Positions 51,090-60,848 of a DNA stretch of 64,000 bases are shown piece by piece (position 1 is the first letter of the stretch; every line of letters begins with the position of its first letter). This stretch comes from Thiohalobacter sp. (GTDB taxonomy: Bacteria; Pseudomonadota; Gammaproteobacteria; DSM-19610), in assembly GCA_026984515.1 (NCBI GenBank), contig JALSRZ010000014.1:30040-94039 (forward strand), read 5' to 3'. The notes under the pieces are model-generated. The model made no database searches. It was given only the letters and a program-made list of their open reading frames with translations, and was not told the DNA's origin. A program made the translations under genes and the position numbers.

Positions 51090-51487
51090 AACGCTACATG
51101 CTGGATACGGATATGTGCAGCTACATCATCAAGGAACACCCGGAGCGTGTGCGCCAGCGCTTCCAGAAACTCGCTATGGAGCAATTGTGTATTTCTGTCG
51201 TTACCTATGCCGAGTTGGTATACGGTGTCGAACGTTCCAGTTCCAGGCGGGTCAATCGCCCTATCATCGAGGACTTTGTACGGCACCTGGATGTGATGGA
51301 TTGGGATACCGAAGCTGCGGACCACTATGGGGTGATTCGCGCCGAGCTGGAGACTGCCGGCACCCCGATCGGCGCGATGGATATGATGATTGCCGCACAT
51401 GCGAAAAGCATCAAGGCTGTACTGGTCACCAACAACCAGAAGCACTTTACGAAGGTAAAAGGACTGAGAACCGACAACTGGACTTAA
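51086..51487 (+). CDS. vapC: VapC-type PIN-domain ribonuclease toxin
   Basis: 133 residues with the PIN acidic triad visible: D7 (MLDTD), E43 (YAELVYG) and D99 ([11 protein letters not shown]), plus TNNQKHF near the end. In well-studied relatives the target is tRNA or rRNA. Reading frame intact, so the vapBC pair is probably functional. AT-rich upstream DNA and flanking IS wrecks suggest horizontal origin. Confidence 0.92.
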   Translation: MKRYMLDTDMCSYIIKEHPERVRQRFQKLAMEQLCISVVTYAELVYGVERSSSRRVNRPIIEDFVRHLDVMDWDTEAADHYGVIRAELETAGTPIGAMDMMIAAHAKSIKAVLVTNNQKHFTKVKGLRTDNWT

Positions 51488-51489
51488 TT

Positions 51490-51672
51490 GCTTACGCTGT
51501 CAGCCATTAAAATTCCCGAAAAAGAGCTGGTGCAGCCAGTTCCCGTCCTTGCCAAAGTAAGGTAGTCATAGATGCTGTCACCAACAGCCTTCACCTTAGA
51601 GAAATTACCTTGCCCCATCCGATGTGCCGCTGTAGCCACCTTGACCGCTGCGACTACAGTCAGGCAAGGCAA
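51490..51672 (-). pseudogene. HigB/RelE-type addiction-module killer remnant
   Basis: Minus strand encodes VAAVKVATAAHRMGQGNFSK and VKAVGDSIYDY, which resembles HigB/RelE-like killer proteins. Immediately after, the expected RINFGPGYRI segment is missing, and a different frame reads YFGKDGNWLHQLFF, the next part of such proteins. So an internal deletion with frameshift destroyed the gene. The N terminus and the HigA partner are not found. Confidence 0.6.
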
Positions 51673-51711
51673 GCGTTATCACGTCACAGTGGTTCAGGTT
51701 GTAGCTTTTTT

Positions 51712-52464
51712 TCAACGGGACTGATTCTGTAACAGCCTGTTCAGTTTTTCCGCATACTCTACCGCTGCTTTCCGGTGACCCAGGTCACGATGATAGGCAA
51801 CCAGAGCGCTGAGGATGTCCGTGTTTTGCGGATGTTGATTGTGCGCACCTTGCAGTACCAGTATTGCCTGTTTCACCTTGTCCGATGAACCCAGGGCGAT
51901 CGCATACACATAGATATAGCGGGCATTCGCGGTGTCCAGCCGCGTCGCCCGTTCGAGTTCCTGCAGGGCCTCGTCCGTTTGCCCGGTTCGAACCAGCAGC
52001 AGACCCAGCGCATGGTGTACAGCAGCATTGTCCGGTGCGATCGAGATCGCCTTGCGCAACACCCGTTCACCCGCCGTGTCCTCATGGTTCATCCGGTAAA
52101 GATTGGCCAGATTGACGTAGGCCGGAATAAAGGCTGGATCGAGCTCCATCGCGATCCGGTATGCCGAGTTTGCCTCGTCTGTCTGCCCGCGTGCGGCATA
52201 CAGATTACCCAGATTGACCTGGGCTTCCGGGCGCTCTGCACTACTTTGCTGGGATGCAATATATTCCTCGATGCCATTATTGAGCAGAGTCCGCAGATCG
52301 TTATCCAGATCGCCCTGCGGTATGCGCGCCAGAACACGAGCCGCTTCAATGCGAACAGCGCGCACCGGGTCATTGAGCAGGGGAAACAATAGTCGAACGC
52401 CTATGGCCGGTGGCGCGGATGCCAGGGCGCCGGGCGCCGGCCGCCGAAGCGCGCACCAGCGCAT
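51712..52464 (-). CDS. HEAT/TPR C-terminal part of a frameshifted octaheme cytochrome gene
   Basis: 250-codon frame, functionally the 3' part of the cytochrome gene at 52370-53998. It contains HEAT-like helices (APPAIGVRLLFPLLNDPVRA) and at least four TPR units (EAQVNLGNLYAARGQTDEAN; PAYVNLANLYRMNHEDTAGE; AVHHALGLLLVRTGQTDEAL). The two frames overlap by about 95 bases, and the protein logic (ALVRASAA in one frame, ALASAPPAIG in the other) places the break near 52435 in a GC-rich run. Either a true frameshift mutation or a sequencing error. Confidence 0.75.
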   Translation of the reverse strand: MRWCALRRPAPGALASAPPAIGVRLLFPLLNDPVRAVRIEAARVLARIPQGDLDNDLRTLLNNGIEEYIASQQSSAERPEAQVNLGNLYAARGQTDEANSAYRIAMELDPAFIPAYVNLANLYRMNHEDTAGERVLRKAISIAPDNAAVHHALGLLLVRTGQTDEALQELERATRLDTANARYIYVYAIALGSSDKVKQAILVLQGAHNQHPQNTDILSALVAYHRDLGHRKAAVEYAEKLNRLLQNQSR

Positions 52465-53998
52465 TGCGGTCAGTCAGCGCCATCTGGAAGACCGCCAGGG
52501 CTTCCGGGGTCAGGTATTCTCCAAGCGCCGCGATCGCGGTTGCCCGGGCGATATCAGGAGTCGCGGTATCCTGTACCAGATGCTGCAGCGCCGTGCCGGC
52601 TGATGGCTCGCCATTACGTGCGGCGGCAAGTGCACCCGCAAAACGCTGAAACCCCACCGGCTGATGCCCGTACCAGCGCTCGGTCTGCTGCACCGCCCAG
52701 ACTGTATCCTGGTTTTTGTGGCAATGCAGACACGCATTGGGTGTGCCCAGCCTGTCGGACAGATCAGGCCGGGGAATACGCAAACTGTGATCACGGCGCA
52801 CGTCGACCCCCATATACGTACGGGTCGGCATGTGGCATTCCGCACAACGCGCACCCGCCGTATCGGATTTATGGTGATGGTGTCCGATGCGGTCATATTT
52901 GGCAGCCAGGTGGCACTGCAGACAAACGCCATTGCCGGGTTTTCTCAGTTTAAGACTGTGGGGCTCGTGACAATCACTGCAGGTGACACCGGCGTGATAC
53001 ATCCTGCTCTGGATGAAGGAGCCATAGACATAGACTTCATCCTGGATCTGCCCGTCAGCGAAATACATCCCCTCCTCCAGGAGGCTGGGAAGGTAGTGAT
53101 CCAGCAATGGTTCACCGTGAATATAGTTTTTACTGATCGGACTGCGGCGGGAATGGCAGCGTGCGCACATTTCGATTTCATGGTCCGTGTCACGCGCCTT
53201 GCTGCGCTGTGCATGGTCGCTTCCCGGCGCTATACGCCAGGACACGCCCTCGCGTTCATCGAGCAACAGCGTCAGCCCCCTGTTTTTATCCCCGGCCTGC
53301 TGCGCCGGCTTGCGCCTTGCCCAGGCGATATGCTCTGAGCCCGGCCCGTGACAGGCTTCGCAGGAAACATCGATTTCCGACCAACGGGTATTGAAGGTCC
53401 GGCTTTGAGGGTCGTAGTTCTTTTGGAGATGCGTCGAATGGCATTCAGCGCAGCGGCTGTTCCAGTTCTGGCTGATGGCCGTCCAGTGCAGTTCGTCGTC
53501 GTGAGCGATTTTCTCGTCAGGATAGAGATGAAACCAGCGTTGCCCACCTTCGGCTTCCGGTCGGCTGTCCCAGGCGACACTCAAGGCCTGCAGACGGCCA
53601 CCGGGAAATTCGATCAGGTACTGTTGCAGGGGTGTGACACCGAACGTGTATTTGACTTCATAATCGTGCAACTTGCCATCCGGCCCGTCTGTCTGCACCC
53701 GGTAGCTGTCCCCGTGCCGGAAGAAACGGCTGGTGACGCCAAAGTTGGTAAAGGTCGCGTTGTCAAAGTCACCCAGTACCGTCTGCTCGCTGGCGACCTG
53801 CATGGCAAGATCGTGATGGGAACCCTGCCACAATCGGTTCTGGTCAGCATGGCATTCGGCACATACCTGCCGGCCAACAAAAGCCGGTCCGGTTCCCGCG
53901 GCTGCGGCCAGCATGGAAAGGGATGCCAGGAGAATGCCGGTAACAAGCACAGCGAATTTCCTGTGCTGCCCGCATCTTAAAAAACCGGTATCGATCAT
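52370..53998 (-). CDS. Exported octaheme c-type cytochrome (N-terminal part, frameshifted)
   Basis: 542 codons with a signal peptide (FAVLVTGILLASLSMLAAAA) and eight CxxCH haem motifs: CAECH, CAECH, CEACH, CARCH, CSDCH, CLQCH, CAECH and CLHCH. This agrees with the cytochrome c554-related multiheme family that carries C-terminal HEAT and TPR repeats. The last 25-30 codons run out of frame, and the real continuation is in the frame at 51712-52464. If genuine, the protein would be truncated after the haem part. Likely periplasmic electron carrier; substrate not deducible. Confidence 0.82.
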   Translation of the reverse strand: MIDTGFLRCGQHRKFAVLVTGILLASLSMLAAAAGTGPAFVGRQVCAECHADQNRLWQGSHHDLAMQVASEQTVLGDFDNATFTNFGVTSRFFRHGDSYRVQTDGPDGKLHDYEVKYTFGVTPLQQYLIEFPGGRLQALSVAWDSRPEAEGGQRWFHLYPDEKIAHDDELHWTAISQNWNSRCAECHSTHLQKNYDPQSRTFNTRWSEIDVSCEACHGPGSEHIAWARRKPAQQAGDKNRGLTLLLDEREGVSWRIAPGSDHAQRSKARDTDHEIEMCARCHSRRSPISKNYIHGEPLLDHYLPSLLEEGMYFADGQIQDEVYVYGSFIQSRMYHAGVTCSDCHEPHSLKLRKPGNGVCLQCHLAAKYDRIGHHHHKSDTAGARCAECHMPTRTYMGVDVRRDHSLRIPRPDLSDRLGTPNACLHCHKNQDTVWAVQQTERWYGHQPVGFQRFAGALAAARNGEPSAGTALQHLVQDTATPDIARATAIAALGEYLTPEALAVFQMALTDRNALVRASAAGARRPGIRATGHRRSTIVSPAQ

Positions 53999-54155
53999 TA
54001 TTTAACAATTTTTTCGGTAGATTTCATGCGCAGGTTCCTTTTAACCCTAAATAAGATGAACTCGAACAAGTCTGCATGCTGTTAACCGTTGTACCTTGCA
54101 TCAAGCATTTAGTCACTTTTTGACGCTCCATGAGCGACTACGGTTGACAGCGTAT

Positions 54156-54992
54156 TTATTCTACCTTCTCAATATCCGGCAGCACCCAGGTCTTGTTGAG
54201 AAAAGCCTGTTTGGGTGAGTAAAGACGAAAATAGGGAAACCATGCCCGGCCGGGTTCCGTTGGTATCCAGTTCCTGGCCTTGTCTCCCGCGGGTTTGTCG
54301 GGACCGATGTAGATATCCACGGACTCATCAGCATTCATCACCAGATCCATGCGTGAAGAGCGGTCGGCAATCCCGAATTTATTGTTGATCAGGGTACGCG
54401 TACTGACTTCATAGGCCGTCAGTGACCAGAACGATTCTGCTGGCGCATCCGGTGGCACGTGCAGAACGTAGTTGGTGCCACCATCCAGCCAGTCACCGTC
54501 CTTATCTTTATAAGTCGCCATATAAATCTGACCTTTACCGGTAAGCTGGCCATGCATGGCGATATCGTTGGTCACGGCCTCATAGAACCAGGCCGCCCGT
54601 CCATCCAGATCATCATAGTACTCCCGGCGTTGGTCCGGCGGCGAAACTGTAGCGTATTCCCAGTGGGATCCGTCGACATAGTGAGCAGCTTCCAGGCGCT
54701 TGGAGAAGTCATTGGCCCTGGCCATTGCTTCACCAACCAGTGCGGCTTCGGTGAGCAGCGTCGTCTGCCGTTCATCGGGCTTGAAAGGTTTATCTTTTTC
54801 GATACCCAGCGGCTTTAGCATAGCCATAAAAAAGCGATCGCGCTCCGCCACCGGTTCGCGGTTAATCGTGTCGGCCAGCAACTCCCAGTATTTCAGCCCC
54901 TGCGGTGCTGCGCCCATCCAGGCCTTGCCATCCGTGGTAATGTAACCGCGGGGTTTGGGATTGGCGCGCTCGGCATAGGGATATAGCCACAC
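54156..54992 (-). pseudogene. N-terminally truncated DUF1254/DUF1214 protein
   Basis: 278 codons corresponding to the C-terminal DUF1214 region (GQIYMATYKDKDGDWLDGGT; FWSLTAYEVSTRTLI; NWIPTEPGRAWFPYFRLYSP). DUF1254-DUF1214 proteins usually exceed 400 residues; the N-terminal half and a signal peptide are missing. The only start is GTG at 54992, on top of a GGAGGT sequence that cannot serve it. The break coincides with the repeat at 55003-55116, so truncation by that element is likely. Confidence 0.6.
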
Positions 54993-55002
54993 CTCCTGAT
55001 TT

Positions 55003-55116
55003 ATTTATCTATTTGATAATATTTATAATTCCTGATTTTTAATTCCCAACAAATTTTCGCCAGGTCGCCCTCGATGGGCTTATCTGGCTGTGAGTGAGGT
55101 GCATTTACCGGGAACG
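55003..55116. repeat. Dispersed repeat, copy B (upstream of the MazEF-like pair)
   Basis: Diverged copy of the repeat at 50664-50757, with an insertion of about 22 AT-rich bases. Conserved blocks: CTATTTGATA, CAACAAATTTT, GCTTATCTGGCTGTGA, GGTGCATTTACCGGGAA. Both copies lie shortly upstream of a toxin-antitoxin operon in the same orientation and next to a broken gene. Confidence 0.5.
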
Positions 55117-55263
55117 GTGTTTGTCCCGGAACGTGGCCGTATTTGCGGGTTGCATGGCCCCCTTTTCCTGGACAGCCGGGACTGTCGTTCGCCACACACC
55201 TTGCATACCATGATCCAGCCAGGTATGCTTAAAATCGTATTACCAATTCAAGTATCCCGCACT

Positions 55264-55497
55264 ATGAAAACAGTCACCATTAAAGCCGATGCAGAATTTG
55301 ATGCGCTACTCAACCGGCTGGCCAGACGCCTGAGTACAACCCGGAGCCGTGTCATCAGAGACGCAGTGCGTAACTATCAGCAACACCTGGACCATGAGGC
55401 ACTGCGGCAGCGGATGCGAACCGCCTCGCTCAAAACGCGCAAGCAGGCACTCGATGCATCGGCCGATTTTGACGCCGCAAATGCCGATGGCCTGTAA
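55264..55497 (+). CDS. Ribbon-helix-helix antitoxin of a MazEF-type pair
   Basis: 77 residues from the ATG at 55264 (the frame runs open upstream through the repeat). RHH features: MKTVTIKADAEFDALLNRLA and TTRSRVIRDAVRNYQQ, with a charged C-terminal tail for toxin binding. Overlaps the toxin start by 17 bases. It probably autoregulates the pair. Confidence 0.82.
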   Translation: MKTVTIKADAEFDALLNRLARRLSTTRSRVIRDAVRNYQQHLDHEALRQRMRTASLKTRKQALDASADFDAANADGL

Positions 55498-55834
55498 ACG
55501 CGGCGGCATTTATCTGGCCAATTTCAACCCATCAAAAGGTACCGAGCCGGGAAAAATCCGACCGTGCATCGTCATGCAGAGCAACCTGCTGAACGAAGCC
55601 GGGCATCCGAGCACTACCGTACTTCCACTGACCACACAATTGATCGAGGATGCAGCGCCACTACGTTATCGCGTCGTGGCCCGCGAAGGACTGGAATCCG
55701 ATTCTGAAATCATGCTGGATCAGACAAGAACCATCGATAACCGGCGTATTACCAGCGAACTACTGACTATCCTCACCGAGAAGGAAATCAGCGAGGTCGA
55801 AACGTATTGGCGTATGGTTCTGGGCCTGGACTAA
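55481..55834 (+). CDS. mazF: MazF/PemK-family endoribonuclease toxin
   Basis: 117 residues (starts at 55481 or 55487, both ATG). MazF signature: RGGIYLANFNPSKG then GKIRPCIVMQSN with the active-site loop, and TTVLPLTTQ. The frame is intact. RHH antitoxin plus MazF toxin is a common alternative to AbrB-type MazE. Expected to cleave mRNA at short specific sequences; specificity is not predictable. Confidence 0.85.
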   Translation: MPMACKRGGIYLANFNPSKGTEPGKIRPCIVMQSNLLNEAGHPSTTVLPLTTQLIEDAAPLRYRVVAREGLESDSEIMLDQTRTIDNRRITSELLTILTEKEISEVETYWRMVLGLD

Positions 55835-56481
<647 letters not shown>

Positions 56482-56650
56482 AGGGTGTGATTTCTGCTTG
56501 AAAATCAATGATAAGTAGCCCAAGCTTGGGCTGCTTCCAGGGTGCGCCGCAATTGTAACCCAAGCCCTCCCCGGAAAGCTAAAAATTCCTGTTACTGGCC
56601 CGCTACACTGTATATAAAAGGTTGTCGAGTACAGAGTTTTTCCAGCCCCC

Positions 56651-58042
56651 ATGCGTCTATCTCTTACCCTGCTGTGCCTGTTCCTGACGGCCTGCGACCT
56701 GCTGCCCAAATCACAGCTGGACCGGGTGAAGGACCGTGGCGAGTTGCGGGTCCTGAGCCGTAACAGCGCGACCACCTACTATGAAGGACCCAACGGGCCG
56801 GCCGGGCTGGAGTACGAGCTGGTGGCGGGCTTTGCCGACTTTCTTGGCGTCAGGCTGAAGATTGAAACCCCGGAAAACCTTTCGCAGATTCTCAAAAGAG
56901 TACAGCACGGTCTGGCGGACATGGCCGCCGCAGGTCTGACGGTCACGGATGAGCGCAAGGCAGTGCTCAATTTCAGTACCAGCTACCAGCGCATCACACC
57001 ACAGCTGGTCTACCGGGTCGGAACACGCACGCCCAGGAACCTGGATGAGCTGCAGGGCAGTCTGGAGGTTGTCGCGGACAGCAGTCACGCCGAACGCCTG
57101 CGCCAGTTGCAGGACGAGTACCCGAGCCTTTCTTTCCGCGAGAACAGCGAACTGGACAGTGAACAGTTGCTCAACCTGGTGTGGGAGCAGGTGATCGATT
57201 ACACGGTTGCGGATTCCAATGAAGTCGCCATCAGCCGGCGCTTCTACCCGGAACTGCGCGTGGCCTTCGATATCAGCAGCGCGGAATCACTGGCCTGGGC
57301 CTTTCCGCCCGGCGAGGATCACAGCCTGATCGACAAGGCCAACGAGTACCTGGGCAGGCTGAAAGACAATGGCCGGCTGGAACAATTACTGGACCGCTAC
57401 TACGGCTACGTATCCGACTTCGATTATGTCGGTACACGGCGTTACATGAAACACATCGAGCAACGCCTGCCGCAGTTCCGGCACTGGTTCGAGGAGGCCG
57501 GTGAAAAAACCGGTATCGACTGGCGCCTGCTGGCAGCTATCGGCTACCAGGAATCGCACTGGAACCCGAAGGCCGTTTCGCCGACCGGGGTGCGCGGCAT
57601 CATGATGCTTACCCAGGATACCATGCGCCAGTTGGGGATCACGAAAAGCCGCCTGGATGCGCAGGCCAGTATCGAAGGCGGGGCGCGTTACATCGCACGG
57701 GTCAAGCGTCGAATCCCGGAGCGCATCCAGGAACCGGACCGCACCTGGATGGCACTCGCGGCCTACAACATCGGCTTCGGTCACCTCGAGGACGCACGGG
57801 TTCTCGCGCAGGGTGACGGCGCTGACCCGGACAAGTGGACCGACGTCAAGAAATACCTGCCGCTGCTGAGTCAGAAAAAGTGGTACCAGAAAACGCGGCA
57901 CGGCTATGCGCGCGGCAACGAACCGGTGCGCTACGTGGAAAACATCCGCAGCTACTACGATATCCTGGTGTGGATTACCGAGCGGGACAAGGTGCCCAGG
58001 CCAGAATCACCCGCGCTCACCATTACCACGCCGGCGCTGTAA
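56651..58042 (+). CDS. mltF: Membrane-bound lytic murein transglycosylase F
   Basis: 463 residues. Lipoprotein signal (MRLSLTLLCLFLTAC, lipobox cysteine 15), an N-terminal periplasmic binding protein (SBP3)-like domain (about 28-260; GELRVLSRNSATTYYEGPNG) and a C-terminal SLT domain (about 285-440; LAAIGYQESHWNPKAVSPTG with the catalytic glutamate, AAYNIGFGHLEDAR). It should cleave peptidoglycan glycan strands with anhydro products. Convergent with panD, 4 bases apart. Confidence 0.94.
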   Translation: MRLSLTLLCLFLTACDLLPKSQLDRVKDRGELRVLSRNSATTYYEGPNGPAGLEYELVAGFADFLGVRLKIETPENLSQILKRVQHGLADMAAAGLTVTDERKAVLNFSTSYQRITPQLVYRVGTRTPRNLDELQGSLEVVADSSHAERLRQLQDEYPSLSFRENSELDSEQLLNLVWEQVIDYTVADSNEVAISRRFYPELRVAFDISSAESLAWAFPPGEDHSLIDKANEYLGRLKDNGRLEQLLDRYYGYVSDFDYVGTRRYMKHIEQRLPQFRHWFEEAGEKTGIDWRLLAAIGYQESHWNPKAVSPTGVRGIMMLTQDTMRQLGITKSRLDAQASIEGGARYIARVKRRIPERIQEPDRTWMALAAYNIGFGHLEDARVLAQGDGADPDKWTDVKKYLPLLSQKKWYQKTRHGYARGNEPVRYVENIRSYYDILVWITERDKVPRPESPALTITTPAL

Positions 58043-58046
58043 GTGA

Positions 58047-58427
58047 TCAGGCTACCTGGACCGGGATGGCGTTTCGCTGGCGCAGGATCCGGTTGTCGGC
58101 GTCAAGGTACACCAGCACGGGATGAAAACCGGCGGCTTCCTGTTCACTCAATACCGCGTAGGTACAGATGATGATCCGGTCTCCCGGTCTGGCCTTGTGT
58201 GCCGCCGCGCCGTTGATCGAGATGATGCCGGAGTCCTGCTCCGCCTGGATGGCGTAGGTGGTAAAGCGTTCGCCGTTGGCAAGGTTGTAGATCTGGATCT
58301 GTTCATAGGCGCGGATACCGGCCGCATCCAGCAACGCACGATCGATCGCGCACGAGCCTTCGTACTCGAGTTCGGCGTGGGTAACGCGTGCGTGGTGCAA
58401 CTTGGATTTCAGCAGTGTGATCTGCAT
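58047..58427 (-). CDS. panD: Aspartate 1-decarboxylase PanD
   Basis: Makes beta-alanine from aspartate for pantothenate and CoA. 126 residues with the self-processing site EYEGSCAID (cleavage at G24-S25 to give the pyruvoyl group), [15 protein letters not shown] and [11 protein letters not shown]. Last gene of the pan cluster; 88 bases separate it from panC, so it may be transcribed separately. Confidence 0.95.
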   Translation of the reverse strand: MQITLLKSKLHHARVTHAELEYEGSCAIDRALLDAAGIRAYEQIQIYNLANGERFTTYAIQAEQDSGIISINGAAAHKARPGDRIIICTYAVLSEQEAAGFHPVLVYLDADNRILRQRNAIPVQVA

Positions 58428-58515
58428 CCGGTTCGGTCCTGTCTGCCATGGGCGCGGCCATTATCCCAAGATCCGCAATCCTCTGCAAACCTTGGAAATA
58501 AGGGGCTTTCAGGCC

Positions 58516-59358
58516 CTACAGGCCAACGTTGTCGATCAGGCGCGCGCGGCCGAGGCGGGCCGCCGCCAGTACCCGCGCGGGCCGCTCGCCGGTTTGCAGC
58601 GCCTGCAACGTCTGTGCGTGGCGGATCGCAACGTATTCGGGCTGGAAGCCCTCACCGGCCAGCGCCTGCATCGCCTCGCGCTCCAGCTCGCGATAGTCCC
58701 GCTTTCCTTCCTCGACGGCGGCGGCTAGCGTGCACAGGGTCTGGTACAGCAGCGGCGCCCGCGCACGCTCTGCGCTGTCCAGGTAGCGGTTGCGCGAGCT
58801 CATGGCCAGACCGTCCGCCTCGCGCACCGTGGGCACGCCGTCGATCCTGATCGGCCAGCACAGGTCCCGCACCATGCGCCGGATCACCGCCAGTTGCTGG
58901 TAATCCTTTTCGCCGAATACCGCCACATCCGGTTGCACCAGGTTGAACAGGCGCGCCACCACGGTCGCCACCCCGGCAAAATGACCGGGCCGGAAATCGT
59001 CGCACAAGCCACGGCTGACCTGCGGCACATCAATCTGCGTGGTGGCCTCTGTACCCCCCGGGTACAGGGTCTCGACTTCCGGCGCGAACAACAGGTCAAC
59101 GTCCTCCTGCTCCAGCCGGCGGGCATCGCTCTCCAGGGTGCGCGGGTAGGCATCGAAATCCTCGCCGGGGCCGAACTGGGTGGGATTGACAAAGACGCTG
59201 ACCACCACGCGCGGGGCGCGGGTCCGGGCGTGTCGGACCAGTGCCAGGTGCCCGGCGTGCAGGTCCCCCATGGTGGGCACAAACGCAATCGGCTCGCCAA
59301 CCCGGCGCCAGGACTGGATGGCCGCGCGCAGGTCCTCGACCGAGGCCAGGGTACGCAT
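58516..59358 (-). CDS. panC: Pantothenate synthetase PanC
   Basis: ATP-dependent condensation of pantoate and beta-alanine. 280 residues with FVPTMGDLHAGHLALV (the GxLHxGHxxL motif), VSVFVNPTQFGPGEDFDAYP, GEKDYQQLAVIRRMV and SSRNRYL. Shares one base with the panB stop (TGATG), typical tight coupling. Confidence 0.95.
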   Translation of the reverse strand: MRTLASVEDLRAAIQSWRRVGEPIAFVPTMGDLHAGHLALVRHARTRAPRVVVSVFVNPTQFGPGEDFDAYPRTLESDARRLEQEDVDLLFAPEVETLYPGGTEATTQIDVPQVSRGLCDDFRPGHFAGVATVVARLFNLVQPDVAVFGEKDYQQLAVIRRMVRDLCWPIRIDGVPTVREADGLAMSSRNRYLDSAERARAPLLYQTLCTLAAAVEEGKRDYRELEREAMQALAGEGFQPEYVAIRHAQTLQALQTGERPARVLAAARLGRARLIDNVGL

Positions 59359-60164
59359 CAGTCGAAGCTGTGTTGCGCGTCCGGGAAACGTCCCGCCTTG
59401 ACGGCTTCCACAAAAGCGCGCAGTGCGGCCGGGATATCCGCCGCATCGGCAAGAAAGTCATGCGAAAAAGAGGGCCGTTTACCCGGCGTAATGCCCAGCA
59501 GGTCATACAGCACCAGCACCTGTCCGTCACAGTCCGGGCCGGCGCCGATGCCGATGGTGGGAATGTGCAGGCCGGCGCTGACCTGGCGCGCCAGCGCAGC
59601 GGGAATGCATTCCAGCACCAGCACGGACGCACCGGCCTCCTGCAGGCGCAGGGCATCATCGTGCAGGCGTTGTGCGGCCGTGGCTTCGCGACCCTGCACC
59701 CGGTAGCCACCCAGCTGGTGTACGGACTGCGGTGTCAGGCCCAGGTGTGCGCACACCGGGATGCCCTGTGTGGTCAGGGCCTGTACAATATCGACCACCG
59801 CTTCGCCGCCTTCCAGCTTGACCATCTGCGCACCACCCTCGCGCATCAGGCGGGCGGCATTCTCCAGCGCCTGGTCGACGCGGCGGTAACTCATGAAGGG
59901 CATATCGACAATGCGCAGGGCGCTGCGCCCCGCGCGGGCCACGCAGGCGGCGTGATAGATCATGTCTTCCATGGTCACCGGCAGGGTGGAATCGTGACCC
60001 TGTACCACCATGCCCAGCGAATCACCGACCAGCACCACCTCGACTCCGGCCTCCTCCAGCAGATGCGTGAAACTGGCATCGTAGGCGGTAACGCAACTGA
60101 TCTTTTCGCCGCGTTCTTTCAGGCGCCGTAAAGTCGCTGTGGTAACGGGCGCGGAATCAGCCAC
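59358..60164 (-). CDS. panB: 3-methyl-2-oxobutanoate hydroxymethyltransferase PanB
   Basis: First committed step to pantothenate. 268 residues from a GTG at 60164 that has GGAG six bases upstream; a TTG at 60185 would add seven residues. Motifs: CVTAYDASFTHLLEEAGVEV, VLVGDSLGMVVQGHD and GIGAGPDCDGQVLVLYDLLG. Overlaps the kinase gene by 8 bases. Confidence 0.94.
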   Translation of the reverse strand: MADSAPVTTATLRRLKERGEKISCVTAYDASFTHLLEEAGVEVVLVGDSLGMVVQGHDSTLPVTMEDMIYHAACVARAGRSALRIVDMPFMSYRRVDQALENAARLMREGGAQMVKLEGGEAVVDIVQALTTQGIPVCAHLGLTPQSVHQLGGYRVQGREATAAQRLHDDALRLQEAGASVLVLECIPAALARQVSAGLHIPTIGIGAGPDCDGQVLVLYDLLGITPGKRPSFSHDFLADAADIPAALRAFVEAVKAGRFPDAQHSFD

Positions 60165-60831
60165 CTTGTTCTCCGGACACGGCAAGCCGCAGGGCCTCCG
60201 GCATCGGGTTGAAAAAATGCCGCCCGCTTTTCACCAGCGCCAGCTGTTCCAGCAGCGCCTGGTAATCGGATTCACTGTCGACCGGGTTGATGTCGGTTGC
60301 ATTCACGATGAGTAACGGCGCCTCGTCATAGTAGTGGAAAAACCGGGTGTAGGCCTCGCACAGCGACTTCAGGTACGCAGCATTCATCGCGCGCTCGTAA
60401 GCGATCCCGCGTTTGCCGATCCGCTTGACCAGCACATCGACCGGCGCCTGCAGGTAGATCACCAGGTCCGGCCTGGGAACGTCAATGGTCAGGTGCGAGT
60501 AGACCTGTTCATAGAGTTTGAACTCCTCGTTGTCCAGCGTGAGCCGGGCAAACAGCCGGTCCTTGTCCATCAGGAAATCAGAAACCCGCACCGGTTCGAA
60601 CATATCACCCTGACGAAGTTCCTGCATCTGCTGGGCACGCTGCAGCAGGAAGAACAGCTGGGTCTGCATCGCGGCGGCGCGCGGGTTACGGTAAAACCGT
60701 TCCAGGAAAGGATTATCGGCGGCACCCTCCAGCAGCAGCTCGCTGCCGAAAGTCTCCGCCAGGCGTTTCGCCAGGCTGGTTTTGCCTACGCCAATGGGGC
60801 CTTCGACCACAATAAAACCGGGATTTTCCAT
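60157..60831 (-). CDS. Deoxynucleoside kinase (dCK/dGK family)
   Basis: 224 residues from the ATG at 60831. P-loop EGPIGVGKTSLAKRL, then a Tyr/Arg-rich nucleoside-binding region (DNPFLERFYRNPRAAAMQ; SDFLMDKDRLFARLTL, the DRS-like segment), YLQAPVDVLVKRIGKRG. It phosphorylates deoxynucleosides for salvage. Placed between folK and panB, as in several gammaproteobacteria. Confidence 0.9.
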   Translation of the reverse strand: MENPGFIVVEGPIGVGKTSLAKRLAETFGSELLLEGAADNPFLERFYRNPRAAAMQTQLFFLLQRAQQMQELRQGDMFEPVRVSDFLMDKDRLFARLTLDNEEFKLYEQVYSHLTIDVPRPDLVIYLQAPVDVLVKRIGKRGIAYERAMNAAYLKSLCEAYTRFFHYYDEAPLLIVNATDINPVDSESDYQALLEQLALVKSGRHFFNPMPEALRLAVSGEQGG

Positions 60832-60848
60832 ACCTGTTCTCTTTCTTT

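Noticed and set aside
55090..55263. An N-terminal extension of the RHH antitoxin back to 55090.
   Set aside because: The extra 58 codons run through the dispersed repeat and have no family-like content; the ATG at 55264 begins the typical RHH strand.
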